Positions 23,801 to 34,497 are shown, counted from the first letter of the stretch. The stretch is DNA of 64,000 nucleotides from Axinella damicornis (GCA_963931865.1 OZ007509.1:1439978-1503977), one strand, 5' to 3'. A program made the numbers and translations. Notes: generated from the sequence alone by a model not told the origin.

Positions 23801-25573
23801 CTCTGACACCAGAACACCCACTACTTCAGCATGTCCAATTAAGGCAGCTATAATTAACACTGTGTCACCATCCTTGGTGCAGACAGCTGTATCTGCTCCA
23901 AACTCTGACAAAAGCATTCTCACTACACCTACATGACCCTCTCCGGCAGCCCAATGAAGAGGGGTGAAACCATTAGAGTCCATACAGTCCACTGGGCACT
24001 TGTATTTGGTTATGAGCTCTCTCACCACCTCCTCCTTACCACTCAATGCAGCAACATGGAGAGGTGTACGACCGTCATTGTCTCTAGCGTTCACATCACA
24101 TTTGTACTTCGACACAAGCATTCTCACTAAACCTACATGACCTTCTATTGCAGCCTCATGAAGAGGTGTGTAACCATTAGAGTCCATACAGTCCACTGGG
24201 CACTTGTATTTGGTTATGAACTCTCTAACCACCTCCTCCTCACCACTCAATGCAGCAACATGGAGAGGTGTACGACCGTCATTGTCTCTAGCATTCACAT
24301 CACATTTGTACTCTGATACAAGCATTCTCACTAAACCTACATGACCTTCTATTGCAGCATCATGAAGAGGTGTGTTACCATCAGAGTCCATACAGTCCAC
24401 TGGGCACTTGTATTTGGTTATGAACTCTCTAACCACCTCCTCCTCACCACTCAATGCAGCAACATGGAGAGGTGTACGACCATGATTGTCTCTAGCATTC
24501 ACATCACATTTGTACTCTGATACAAGCATTCTCACTAAACCTACATGACCTCCTATGGCAGCCTTATGAAGAGGTGTGTAACCATCAGAGTCCACACTGT
24601 CCACTGGGCACTGGTATTTGGCTATGAGCTCTCTCGCCACCTCCTCCTTACCACACCTTGCAGCAACATGGAGACCACCATTGTCCCTAGAATTCACATT
24701 ACAGCCATACTCTGATACAAGCTTCTCCACCGCTACCAAACGACCACCACAACGCTTGCCAATTGTTCCCCTGACACACTCTAGGGTGTCACTAGACCCT
24801 ATAGCCCAGTGAAGGGCAGTCCACCCACTGTCATCCTGATAGGCAGGGTCAAGCCCATAGTCCTCAATCAACCTCTGGACCAGTAGCCAATGACCACCAC
24901 CAGCTGCCTGGTGAAGCAGTGTGTTAGGATGTCTGACATGAGGTGAGCAATTAAAGTCACTGATCAGAGTGACGAGCACATCAGTATGCCCACCAGAGGC
25001 AGCATAGTGTAAGGGGGTATCTCCTCGCACATCCGGAGCCAATGGGCCAAGGTCATGGTGTAAAAGAAATCTCCTTACTATATCTAAGTGACCCCCAGCA
25101 CAGGCATAATGAAGAAGAGTGCAGTCATCATGACCCTTCACACTGGGTTCACAGTGGAACTGCTGAAGGAGGAGGTCGACAGTTTCCATGTGCCCAAACA
25201 GTGCTGCCAGGTGGAGGGGAGTATCCCCATACTCATCTCTGGCCTTAAGATCCCCTGGAAACCTCTGTGCTAGAGCCTCAACTACAGCAGAGTGACCCCT
25301 AGCACTAGCCAGGTGAAGAGGAGTCCGCCCTTTGGTGTTCCTACAAGCTGAGGAAGAAAGGTACCTGCCAACCAGTTTCTGGACTACAGACACGTGACCC
25401 TGCTCTGCAGCAAGGTGGAGAGCTGTGTTGCTATCCTCATCACGAGCTAGCAGGTCACAGGAGGGGGAGGAAAGATGTTCTTGGACTAGAGCAACATTGC
25501 CTTCCTTGCAGGCTTGAAGCAGTGAAGTGGGTGTGGACTCCAAGGTGTTGCTTCCACTGGATCTGGATGCCAT
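20861..25573 (-). CDS. Giant ankyrin-repeat protein with P-loop/ROCO-like C-terminus
   Basis: Single uninterrupted 1570-codon frame (stop at 20861-20863). Residues about 13-1000 form some 28 ankyrin repeats of mostly 34 residues (TPLHxAA.GH pattern). Around residue 1010 a Walker A motif GCKGSGKSTL follows a hydrophobic strand (KVVFLG). About 550 residues follow with winged-helix/COR-like character (RIYSEEEI-type segments, here RRVYSEEEIFQIPSYL). This order, Ank-ROC-like-COR-like, resembles animal ROCO/DAPK-type intracellular scaffolds, but no kinase or death domain is visible. Repeats encoded at 23985-24800 are near-identical 204-bp units (two ankyrins each), a recent expansion. A strong donor-like GGAGTAAGTTA overlaps the last codons, so the true C-terminus could continue in another exon. 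Exact family is uncertain. Confidence 0.85.
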   Translation of the reverse strand: MASRSSGSNTLESTPTSLLQACKEGNVALVQEHLSSPSCDLLARDEDSNTALHLAAEQGHVSVVQKLVGRYLSSSACRNTKGRTPLHLASARGHSAVVEALAQRFPGDLKARDEYGDTPLHLAALFGHMETVDLLLQQFHCEPSVKGHDDCTLLHYACAGGHLDIVRRFLLHHDLGPLAPDVRGDTPLHYAASGGHTDVLVTLISDFNCSPHVRHPNTLLHQAAGGGHWLLVQRLIEDYGLDPAYQDDSGWTALHWAIGSSDTLECVRGTIGKRCGGRLVAVEKLVSEYGCNVNSRDNGGLHVAARCGKEEVARELIAKYQCPVDSVDSDGYTPLHKAAIGGHVGLVRMLVSEYKCDVNARDNHGRTPLHVAALSGEEEVVREFITKYKCPVDCMDSDGNTPLHDAAIEGHVGLVRMLVSEYKCDVNARDNDGRTPLHVAALSGEEEVVREFITKYKCPVDCMDSNGYTPLHEAAIEGHVGLVRMLVSKYKCDVNARDNDGRTPLHVAALSGKEEVVRELITKYKCPVDCMDSNGFTPLHWAAGEGHVGVVRMLLSEFGADTAVCTKDGDTVLIIAALIGHAEVVGVLVSEFGCSPSVKDFRGRTPVHAACNGGHLNVVEKLVLEYGCDVNARDNDGHTPLHVAGEEVVVRELITKYKCPVDCVDSNGNTALHWAAKRGHVGVVRMLVSEFGADAAALNNNGDVALNVAALAGKEEVVRVLVTECKCSVDFTNFQLRTPLHLACLAGHTSTARVLLLELKANPSLCDIGNYTPLDLAIKNNHDEIIAVITDKFGATLNVGESIGELPLHRACETGHWDTVEELVLEKNYHPMLRDSFGNTPLHVAARAGQITIIEKLIAKFKPDSVFFSQNNRGDTPLHLAVAGNHKSIVNSMIANFDCDPDVRGFHGRTPLHVAAGCGYGDLVSTLISSFRSDPMCLDDDGNTPLHIAALCDRADIAKTLIEEHGCFPSVRNYRSKTALDLSQERRNLACVTELSRYSSSQSRHLHKVVFLGCKGSGKSTLIQTLKRACGCTHTPQSGACQVVQMQVEHGLVCEVAFIEVPHHPLTEATCVERLTATSSCTVLITIDLRGDPTQQLASWMNLLSCSNNGGPLKVFVVGSFADVLSSQHNDPNKLLQEVCSTVCKLYPSCTSNVEVMDYFSLNCGCWPNIEKVQNLTEQLQATIIYSLVTDDSSLSANAILLLRLLGRGFQDKTLCQNLDEIIDHVKNKRRVYSEEEIFQIPSYLNELESQGLVLLTGTGSEPPTNRWIVLNTSSLLVTALNKLSASPADEEVVNFSSPQAVGMISEAELQTVFPNTSLAPIKDCLKQLQVCLEINNARPIFGLEHVETRDQSGIQGLLFLPFLISAEKQVVAWQHQHDSPIFTQGFHYKLPGKYNRFSFRFLQMLHLQLASTFVSRSESAHDSPPSPCHFYRVWKNGVHVSLMNGVEVVVEFVGERKEVIVMARSGVGCEVECTTVLATTIQMLLRAKEEYCNHLTADVYLLDSDDINQPTVPEISSIRCYSMNDVEMALDNACKEAILSTDGSKTLPIRRITQMKQYCLWSKLIGLHS
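23985..24800 (-). repeat. Four tandem 204-bp units within the ankyrin gene
   Basis: The motif cagtccactgggcacttgta (or a one-to-three-base variant) recurs at 23985, 24189, 24393 and 24597, exactly 204 bp apart. Each unit encodes two 34-residue ankyrin repeats (CPVDCMDS... then CDVNARDN...). Confidence 0.9.
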
Positions 25574-26263
25574 TCGGTAGGTTAATTCATCATTCTATCT
25601 TGTTCAGTCTTGCAAACCACACACTCTTCTTTAAGAACTATGCATGTGTTTCAAGTTTCACCAGTTTACATGTAGTGAACTACACCACGATGGAGTGGAA
25701 TGGAAGAGGAAAAAATGGATAAGATCCTGCACATACAATACTGCAAGCAATCACAAACTGGAGTGGGAATGGCCTGGAATAAAGCTAACATTGTTGTACA
25801 GATGTGTCCTGTGCTTTGTGTATGTCCTACATGTGGGTCAGTAACATGCACAATGGTAGTATACAATCCTGAAATACCAAACAATAATGATTCAAGTACT
25901 AATCTCCTGGATCCAGTGCTTGGACTTGAATTACCATGCATGGGAAGGATGGCACACGTTAGGGGATTTAGCTACTGCTTGTAGTTTGCATGACTATATC
26001 GTCTAAGGCCGGTGAATTAATATCCAGCATGCATGGCAATGACTAGCTTATAATTTGTGTGGGGCTTGCTCAGGCTCACCCTCATAATTGCAGTTCCCAT
26101 AATTATTAGTATACTAGGAATGACCAGTGAAACAAGAAATTCCTCCCACCAACGGCATTACAGATTTAAATCAATCACAACTGTATCAAATTTCATGCTG
26201 AATAGTCATGTATGCAGCAATGTCGGTCTTTTGACTACTTCTCACTGTGACACATTCTGACAC

Positions 26264-26330
26264 TAGCCTCGTTCCACTGCTTTCGGTTGCATGCACGAAG
26301 AATATGGGCAGGGGCCTGGGAATGAGGCTA
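26264..26330. repeat. Foldback, TAGCCTCGTTCC family
   Basis: tagcctcgttcc at left and ggcctgggaatgaggcta at right, inverted; the arms are partly diverged. Confidence 0.75.
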
Positions 26331-26374
26331 TTCTGATACCACGTGTAGTGATTTATGGTAATTATAATCCAGGC

Positions 26375-26460
26375 TAGCCTCGTTCCCAGGCCTCCGCCCA
26401 GATTTTATTTTGCAGCCACAGTTGTGAGATAATCTGGGTGGAGGCTTGGGAATGAGGCTA
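26375..26460. repeat. Foldback, TAGCCTCGTTCCCAGGCC family
   Basis: 86-bp element: left arm tagcctcgttcccaggcctc with cgcccagatttta next to it, right arm reading aatctgggtggaggcttggg then aatgaggcta. Confidence 0.85.
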
Positions 26461-27611
26461 AACCCAGGCCACTCCCTGGGAAGTTATACCTACTGCATGT
26501 ACACTATACCACAAACCAACCGTTGAGTTAGCCTCATTCCCAGGCCTCCTCCCAGATTTTATCTCACAGCGGTAGAGAAAAATCGGGAGAAGGCCTGGTG
26601 AAATTATCACGTGATGTCTGCCACTGTGTACATCCAGGAAGCAAGCCATTAATTTTATGTCGCATGGCACAACATCAAGTAGTAGAGAAGAGAAGCAGCC
26701 TGAGGCAAGGTGGTGTGACAAGCAAAAACGAAGGCAGGAGAAGACTCAAGGGCGATGTGAAAATCTAAGACAAACCGGGAAGGAGCGGAAGACACCAAGC
26801 TGTGGGAAGCAAGGCTACAGCTTTGACGCCGATTACTGCAGCCAGCATCACTGCAAGACCAGCCGACAGTGTGGTCAGCAAGAATGGCAGTCACTGCTTA
26901 TACGATGGATGTGAGATGACCAAATACTGTGTACTTGTGACTTAGTGTTCAGACATTGGCATTCAAGTGTTGTTTGTATTATCCTGTAGCATTTGTGACT
27001 CTTGACAGTCTATAGCCCTAGTGGCACCACGTGTGATTATTGTATCCTAGTGACTTAGGAATGACATTGTGTCCTTATCTATATATGTAACTGCATTTCA
27101 TACTGTGATGCAAACCTATTCACTCTTGGTAGCTAATGTAACAATCCTTGTGTCAACTCAACAGGCTAAAACATGTACAAGTTACTACAGGAAGGACCAA
27201 AAGATGCATGGCCCATACTAAGTAAGCATTAGAGTCCATGGTCCAGGAGCACTTCACAGCTTGGCAGGATGACTGCCAGGCTCAAGACAAATCTTGCAAC
27301 AAGCTTTTCCAAGTGCCAGATCGGAGCGATCTATTTCTGCATTTGGTGTCCAACATCATCAGAGCATGTCATGTGGTTGAGATTCGTCATCTGGTTTCTG
27401 AAGCGCATTAGTCTCCCATCGTCTGGATATTGATACCACCGAGCGACTTGAGGGATTTTCTCGACGCTTTAATAGCCAAGGGAAGTCTCTGGTGCCTGAT
27501 TTGCTCCATTTGTTCAGTACTCTGGAAGAAACAAGGAGAGATCGAGACCAGCTACATGTAGCAACAGGGGCTGATGGCAGTGGAATTATACAAACATTTT
27601 GTGGTCACCTA

Positions 27612-28220
27612 TTAACCCTTTAAGCCCCATTGACGTCTATAGGCGTCATTTTGACCCTATGCACTCATAGGGCTTCTCGTCAGTCCAAAAAGAGACCAAA
27701 AAGTCTTCAGAGGGCCTAGGGACAATTTTGAGGGACGAACCCAAAAATTTGGTCAGATTTCGGCGCGCCCTCCCCACTAAACGAAAGGCAGGGGGGTTTC
27801 GAAAGGGGGGGCGGGGGCCCCCCCTTCGACTGTCGTGGGCGTTTTTTGATTTTAATGAGATTCATTGGCCCCAGGATATTTGATTCTAATGATATTCATA
27901 GACCCCACCCAGGGCCTCAAGAAAACATGCAAATTGGTGGTGTAAGGTGTGCCATCAGTCGGATCTGGCCCAAGTTTAGGGAAATGCTGGGCGAAAATCC
28001 GGCTGACATCCACATTTGACCTCCGATTGCTGGCCTTGTGGGGGGTCATGAATATCATTAACGGTATTGCCAGAGGGGTCTCTCCATGTGTGCGGGCCCC
28101 ACCAAGTTTGGCCGCTGAGGAGCGTATGCTGTGGGAGAGGAGTACCTACGAAAGTGGTGTGCGCTGAATGCATGAAAATGTGTTGTCTTGGTGGGAAGAA
28201 TTCGGTGGTTAAAGGGTTAA
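27612..28220. mobile_element. piggyBac-like MITE
   Basis: Element 27616-28216 has ends CCCTTTAA... and ...TTAAAGGG and sits between TTAA sites at 27612-27615 and 28217-28220. A TTAA duplication with CCCTTT-type ends is the piggyBac hallmark. There is no transposase. A diverged, inverted relative lies at 62732-63175 (shared segments near ccttgaggacccacct / aggccctagctc). Confidence 0.75.
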
Positions 28221-29955
28221 ATGCCCACTGAATCTATCTGCATCTACGTACATAACAGACAACCAGTGCCACCAATATCAGCTCAGAGCCCAGGCAACAC
28301 AAAATTATACAACTTCATTCAATCGTTATATTCATTTAATACACTCACCTTTTTGGGGCGCCATTTCCCATGACGTTAACATGTCAACTCTGTGCGTGTG
28401 TCAACAGTGTGGACAGTGACACCAGTACAGTGCACTGAGTGTCTAGCAAGATTGTCAGCACCAGCAATGTCCCACTAGTACTCACCACTCAGTATCTGTG
28501 TCAGCCCCACTCACTACTCAGTATGTATCAGCTAGCCAGGGGTGTGACCTTTCAGTTTTCCCAGGGAGCTCCTGGACTGAAGGTTCGGCAGGGATGTACA
28601 CTTTCCAGTGTATCTTGGATACCCATTGCGCATGCTCCCTCTCCAGTTGCTTCTCGAACTAGAGCTAGAGTTGTAATCTCTGGGTACATGCCTTGTATTA
28701 GCGTATCATGCTATTGTGTGTATCCTTGTATTATTATTACACGCCTGGTAGGGGAAAAATTGTGCAGCGTAATTAATTAATCAAACCTCATAGCTCGCAG
28801 GAAAGGTCTACAGAGATTCTGACTACACTGTCGTGATGGCTATCAAGCAGTTAGACAAACAAATAATAATTGTGCTGAAACTCACCTTGGTGGTGGAGAT
28901 ACAAGTGCTTTTGTCGTGCCGTCGGTCGCCATTGCTCGATCGCTCTCTTTGATGTTGGTTGCCAGTACAGTCATATGAAGGGCCCACAAAGATTCTGACC
29001 ACACAGCCGTAATCGCTGTTGTTCACTGACGCTTACATACCAAAACTCACAAGGTTGTAAGTGCTGTTATAATTTCCTTTGGCCGCCATTGCTAGCGATC
29101 GACTGAGCATGGTTGCCACGTGGCATGTTCGTTAATTGGAACTAACTGCGATACTAAGCTTGCGCTACGGCGAGTCACAGCCGGCGTTGCAACGGCAACC
29201 AGGAGTGCGGTTGCCCCTCGTTATAGGGGGGAAAAAGTATCTGTGTCAGCCCCAATACCCAAGTGGAAAATCGTAATGTTGCGCCGTCTGCCCTCGTGCT
29301 GGATCGACAACAAGTCGGCCAGCATAATGCATGACAGTACCGAGTTGAGCCTGCTACGCTTTACGCCGGTGCTACAAACTACGTACTTCAGACTTGTTGA
29401 GAGCTGCAGAGGTCAGCTGGAGGGAGAGATTCTCTCGGCAACTTAGGGTACTCCACTCAGGTACAGTGTAGCCTCGTTCCCAGTCCCACACCCAGCTTTT
29501 CATTGCTTGCCGTACGTCGCTTGCAGTACGGCGTGGGACTAGGAACAAGGCCACCACTAACTTGAAACTGCAGACCATATAATGACAATTGGCTACATCG
29601 CAGGCCCCACCCCCAGCTTCCTTATAAAGCTGCGCCGCGCGGTGCCACCCAGGCCTCCCAGCCTATGACCACTCAGAGAATGATTATCAGGCGAGTCCCA
29701 CAATGCCCTGCATTCTCCTAGTAATATACAACCTATAGCTGGGGGGGGGGGGGGGGGGGTCTGACTTTAACGTCACAATGACGCTAAGCATAGCTTGGAA
29801 AAGCCCCCTCGAGTTGACAATTGACATAGTTGACAGAGCTGACCACAGAGGTTGCCTGTATGAGTTGACAGAGTTGTTAGTGTTGACGGAGTTGGCAGAA
29901 TTGACGCTGTTGACAAGAGTTGACGCTGGCAGACATCACGTGATAAATTTCACAG
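28221..29955. other. Unassigned region with three small ATG-donor units on the minus strand
   Basis: On the minus strand, 28349-28371, 28886-28932 and 29051-29089 each run from an ATG to a GTGAGT donor (see findings). No downstream coding exons could be tied to them. A diverged foldback (tagcctcgttcccagtccca) lies at 29469-29552, and a run of about 18 G near 29741-29758. Confidence 0.4.
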
Positions 29956-30416
29956 TAGCTAGCCAGGGGGGGTCGGACATGACGTCATTACACTCCAAGG
30001 GCTGCATGATAAACACGTGACTCAAAGCATAGGCCTTCCAGGCCATGGCTGCGTCTGGCGTCTCGGGTGTCTACTTCGTTCCTAGGTCTTTGCGGGTGCT
30101 ATTTAAACCTTCTGAAAGACGACGCACCCAACGATTGTGTTTGTGTGTTGTCACTGGGGCTGTCGTTGCAAACTCCCAAAATCGTCGAGGTTCCCCGAGG
30201 TTCACTCAAGATCGCAGCACAATGCACCAATTCGTTTGCAAACAACTCTTAAATACACCGCAGTTAGCTATCATTAGACAACACTGCGAAGATAAATTCT
30301 CTATGGCAAACGCCATAGTGAAGATCAGCAACGTCAGCAAAAAATGTGGTGCACTTGCATGCACGTGAACACACGTGGCTACTATGACATCATGTCCGAC
30401 CCCCCCTGGTAGCTAG
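29956..30416. mobile_element. TIR element with 7-bp target duplication
   Basis: Element 29963-30409 (447 bp). Its ends are exact inverted repeats of ccagggggggtcggacatga, extending with one mismatch to gtca. It is flanked by tagctag on both sides (29956-29962, 30410-30416). It contains a 107-codon frame at 30045-30368 (MAASGVSGVYF...) that resembles no transposase I recognise. Confidence 0.8.
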
Positions 30417-30924
30417 CTAGCTATATCTATCATAGCAGCATGCAGGAATCCTCTTTGTGTTCAGGATCACAGTAAACAGATTCACACACTTTCATGTCAT
30501 TCCTCTCCCTTGACCCGCTAGCTATGCAGCAATGGAATAGCTATACATTACTTGTCATCACTCACTTCAAAAATAGGCAGTTTTCTTCCTAGCGCCTAAA
30601 CAAGACAGTTGCGCGACACACCCAAAACTTTCGGTAGAGTTGTTTGGTGACTACCCTCTTTCCTAGTCGAATTTCTTCCTCGCAGGCCGGCCAGTATGGA
30701 CCCTTTATCCAAGGAAACCGAAAGCGGAAAGCCGGAAGCGCCCCCAAACCGTACCGTAGATATTATCAGATGCCCAAACATGGATACTATACTATCCATG
30801 GCCCAAACACCAGGCCTTCAGCTTACCCAAAATATAATAACAGTCTACAGAAAATCAAATCAGTAATCAACAGAATGGTGCTGATTGTGAATATTTAAAG
30901 TGTGGTGTTCTCCAGGCAGCTGCA

Positions 30925-33900
30925 CTACACTGCCTTAACCAGAGCAATACGTCGCCCAATGTAGAACCTGCAGCAGGGAGAGCATTTTTATCAAATTGAG
31001 TGGTTTTGCAGCACAGTGCTTGTAGGGTACAAAGAACTTTCATACTAGCACATGATATCATTGTCATTGCGGCAGAATGACAATGATGTCATCATGTCCC
31101 TGCTGTCAGTATCACCAGGTAACTTTCCCCACTGTTGTCAGCGTCTGTGTAAAATCAACATGCTGGTAGATTCCAGTTGTAATGTCACTGATTAATCAAT
31201 TACAACTGCGACATACTATAGCCATGCCACAGCATCATGTGTGAAAGCATGCAAGCATACCCTCCTTCACTTTTCGTCGGCGTGCAGGGGGAGGCTGGGA
31301 ATACGGCTAGGTAGCATCTCTGGGAGTGCACTTTCAGAGAAATGTTGGCTTACACATCTGGCTGTACATGGCTTATCAATCCATGCACTACATGGTACAT
31401 TTTGCGTTGCCCTACAAGAGGCCAGCTCACCCGAGGCCAAACATTGCGAGGTGAGTGAGAATGAGAACAGGAAACAAGAACTGGAGCACTTCACTGCAGT
31501 GGGAGAGGAAGGGAGTGGAAGGGAGGAAAAATTGCAAAATGAAAATCCTCAAATGTGTCTATGATGTTGTGCATACCCTCCAAAGAGTCCAGTTCTGCGG
31601 AAACTGAAAGTCCTTAACCTTGAGGAAGACTTCAGCCTCCTGGTGGGAGCATGCAATGCGTGGGTGTTGAGGGCACAGATCACAGGTGGCAGGGTAGCCT
31701 CATCCCCAGGCCTTCGCCCAGATTTATCTCGCAGCCGTTTTTCTCCACGGCTGCGAGATAAAATCTGGGCGGAGGCCTCGGAACGAGGCTAGTGGCAGCT
31801 GGCAGGGAGGGTAAAAGATAAATAATTATTATTCCTTGCAAGCAACCACTGCATCACAGTAGTCAGCCAAGTACATGTAGATCACTGACTGTAGCTATGG
31901 TAATCACTAACTCAGCCTCGGGCATCCTGTGGGTAGTCTTTGCTCTCTCTGATACCTGGAGAGGAGATGAGGAGTGACATAATGAGTGAGTGTACGTGGA
32001 TGTCACTCCCTCCCTCTCTCTCACCTGTGGTGCTTGTTCCTCCTCAGAGAGCTGGGCAGTGATACGGAACCTTGGAGATGACCTACACAAAATGGACACA
32101 CACTCTCCAGTGAGGCAAGTGAACTAGTAATTCTCCAGCATGGCATAATTCCTGCTACACTGGAGAGCTGCAGCATGTGCTGGTACTGTGCAAACTATAC
32201 CAGCCATTCTATTGGACATTCTTACCTACTTCACTACCCCATGTGCGCATGCGCAGCAGGGGTTAAGCAATGCCTTTCGTGTCTGTGTGTGCATCTGTCA
32301 GCAAAAATAGCTTCAAGCAGGTTAGCTAAGGCATTTACAGACGTTACACTCAACGCAAACAAAATAAAACATTCTGTACCTGATGCAAGTCCAGGCAGTT
32401 CTTTTCGCTGTTATTTCAGGTACTTCCTATTATCAGTTTCTTGGCTCCACCCAGTTCAAATCACACGCAGCATCATTGACCGCACTAGTACTGGCAATGC
32501 ACTGAGGCGCAACACTCTAGTTGTATTTGTGATGGTATGGAGTATGGGCATTGGGCTTTGTACATGTATATCATCAGAGCATGGATGGTTAAACAAGGTG
32601 GTGAAACGATGATAGAAGATGCACACGAGTAGACAAGATTGGCACTCCTCTGAGAATACTGGTGGAGCCGTACCTCCTCCAGACACGCATCACCAACTGT
32701 GTGGCACTGTTGGCAGTACGCTATAGTGACACACGTGCTACCAGCAGTACATGAAGTATGTGTGTACTCTGAGAGTTTATGAAGTGACACTCGTGCTATA
32801 TACTGGCAGTACATGAAGTACTTGTGTATTCTGAGAGTTTATGAAGTGACACACGTATTACCAGCAGTACATGAAGTATGTGTGTACTCTGAGGTGACAC
32901 ACGTGCTACGGGCAGTACATGAAGTACTTGTGTATTCTGAGAGCTTATGAAGTGACACACATGCTACTGGCAGTACATGAAGTAGATGTGTACTCTGAAA
33001 GCCAAGTGATGTGTATGAATAGGTGTTACGTGGCTACACTGGGCAGTGAATACCGCCTCATGTTCACAGATGCTCGATACAAGCAGCAACACCAACCCCT
33101 CAAGATGGCTACCCCACATTGCTACTAGTCATACACTTGCTGTGGGTGTGTGCACCAGTGTGCAACATGCTTCTGCATAGTCTCGGAACCAGACCCTTCG
33201 CACGGGGAGGAGGAAGGGTCTGGGCACACGCCTACATTTGAGTTATCCTGACGCAATTATGCGTGGGTAATTAGTGATCAACGGCAATACTACATGTACA
33301 ATTGCCATCAACCTGCTTGTTGCTCTCCTCAACTAACACTTGTGGGTAACGCAGCATACATAACACAGGGATTTGGTTGCTGGTGACACTGAATGCCTGG
33401 AGGAAGTCATTTCATGATGTCATTTGCAATCAACGATTCTGATTCGTCAGGTCAACATTCCGTCCTGGGGACAACTCAAATGTAAGCGCATACCTAGGAC
33501 CTTCCTCCTTCCCGTGAGAAGGATCTGGTACCGAGACTAGCTTCCTCATAGCACCAATGTTTGCCGAACATTTAGCCTTGTCCCCACCGGGCCCACCCAG
33601 CGTTTGTAGTTTAAGTTCTGCAATGGAAGTGACGAAAGCAGTGGGTGGGATGGCCTGGACTGAGGGAAACCTCCTTCACATATGAAGAGCACGTCCCCTG
33701 TCAATCACAGTCTGAAAACCATAAACTCCTCTGCAATGTACTTCATGTGTGTGTGTGTGTGCTCACATGAGGTCGGTGTCGGAGAGCTCTTCCTCAGAAG
33801 CAGCGTCTGCCAGGAGCTGCTCCATCTCTTCCCGGCTGTGGCTGTGCACCAGAGCGCCTTCCATTCCTTGCTGACCCACGTCGAGCCATGACTCTGGGGG

Positions 33901-34129
33901 ATGTGAGTGTGGGAGGTGGGAAGTCATACAAGGTGGGAAGTCGTACAAGGTGTGAGACTACCAAATCCTGATATTTGAGGCAAGAAAGTCACTTGTAATA
34001 ATCCCAATCAGACCGACCTTCACCAACACAAAGACCTCAAATTACTTGAAAGGCTTCACATCAGGTGATCTATTAACCTTGCATAGATTGGGTGACATCC
34101 CTCTCCTCTCTCGCCGACTCCTCCTCCAT
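30925..34129 (-). CDS. BNIP3: BNIP3/NIX homologue (mitophagy receptor), one middle exon unresolved
   Basis: Minus-strand exons: 34078-34129 (start, MEEESAREERD), 33767-33893, 32025-32082, 31577-31639, 31431-31493 and 30925-30967 (stop TAG). The second carries a LIR-type motif SWLDV (residues 19-23) and EEMEQLLADA, matching the SWVEL and MEKILLDA parts of vertebrate BNIP3. The fourth and fifth give TFSFRRTGLFGGEVLQF and the TM part FPVLILTHLAMFGLG with its intramembrane His. The last gives FYIGRRIALVKAV, matching the vertebrate GLGIYIGRR end. BNIP3 is an outer-mitochondrial-membrane tail-anchored protein that recruits LC3/GABARAP and dimerises through the His/GxxxG helix. Phases agree except between 32025 (ends phase 0) and 31639 (starts phase 2): an exon of length 2 mod 3, probably for the conserved DWSSRP-like region, was not found. 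Divergent from KANSL3. Confidence 0.85.
31695..31791. repeat. Foldback with long arms, TAGCCTCGTTCCCAGG family (BNIP3 intron)
   Basis: 97-bp element with about 45-bp arms meeting at a central ccgtttttctccacgg; ends tagcctcatccccaggcctt and gaggcctcggaacgaggcta. It lies in the interval where the missing BNIP3 exon should be. Confidence 0.85.
32725..33000. repeat. About 5 copies of a ~58-bp tandem repeat (BNIP3 intron)
   Basis: Unit contains gtgacacacgtgctac, cagcagtacatgaagta and tgtgtactctgagagttta, with one shortened copy near 32890. Confidence 0.85.
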
Positions 34130-34497
34130 GACTAGGCCGGCTCCGCTGTCAATAAACTACTCTTGCATTGACTTGAATGCCTTCGCGATTACAAGCTTCG
34201 ATCCCGATTACAAGCTTCGATCGCGATTACTTGTGATAAATTTGTTCACTTCCAAGATATGTTTTGAACTACGAAAAATATTCGTTTGGATATTTAGAAC
34301 GGCAATAGAAAATAATTGTTCTAATAGAACGTTGGTAGTGTTTACATGCATGAAAAATTGAATTGTTTGCAACCATTGGCCACGTGTAGTGAACTGTGGA
34401 GAACTGGTTGGTTTTACCAACTGAACGCCCAATTGTGGAGTAATTGCTTGAAACTTACGACCTATTTCTGGTAACGGTTAGCCAACAGCAGTCGGGA
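34130..34497. promoter_or_regulatory. Divergent promoter region between BNIP3 and KANSL3
   Basis: 368 bp separate the two start codons, so it presumably drives both genes. It contains a short tandem repeat of gattacaagcttcgat (about 34188-34225) and no obvious TATA box. Inferred from arrangement. Confidence 0.6.

Larger units (their letters stand above)
25574..27611. other. Gene-poor region with foldback elements
   Basis: No convincing gene. An 85-codon frame at 26657-26914 (MSHGTTSSSREEK...) and a stretch at 27230-27600 look faintly coding but match nothing I recognise. Foldbacks of the TTCCCAGG family lie at 26264-26330, 26375-26460 and, as a relic, near 26529-26605. Confidence 0.5.

Noticed and set aside
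26657..26914. 85-codon Lys/Cys-rich frame
   Set aside because: No recognisable family, no splice context, located among foldback elements; not called as a gene.
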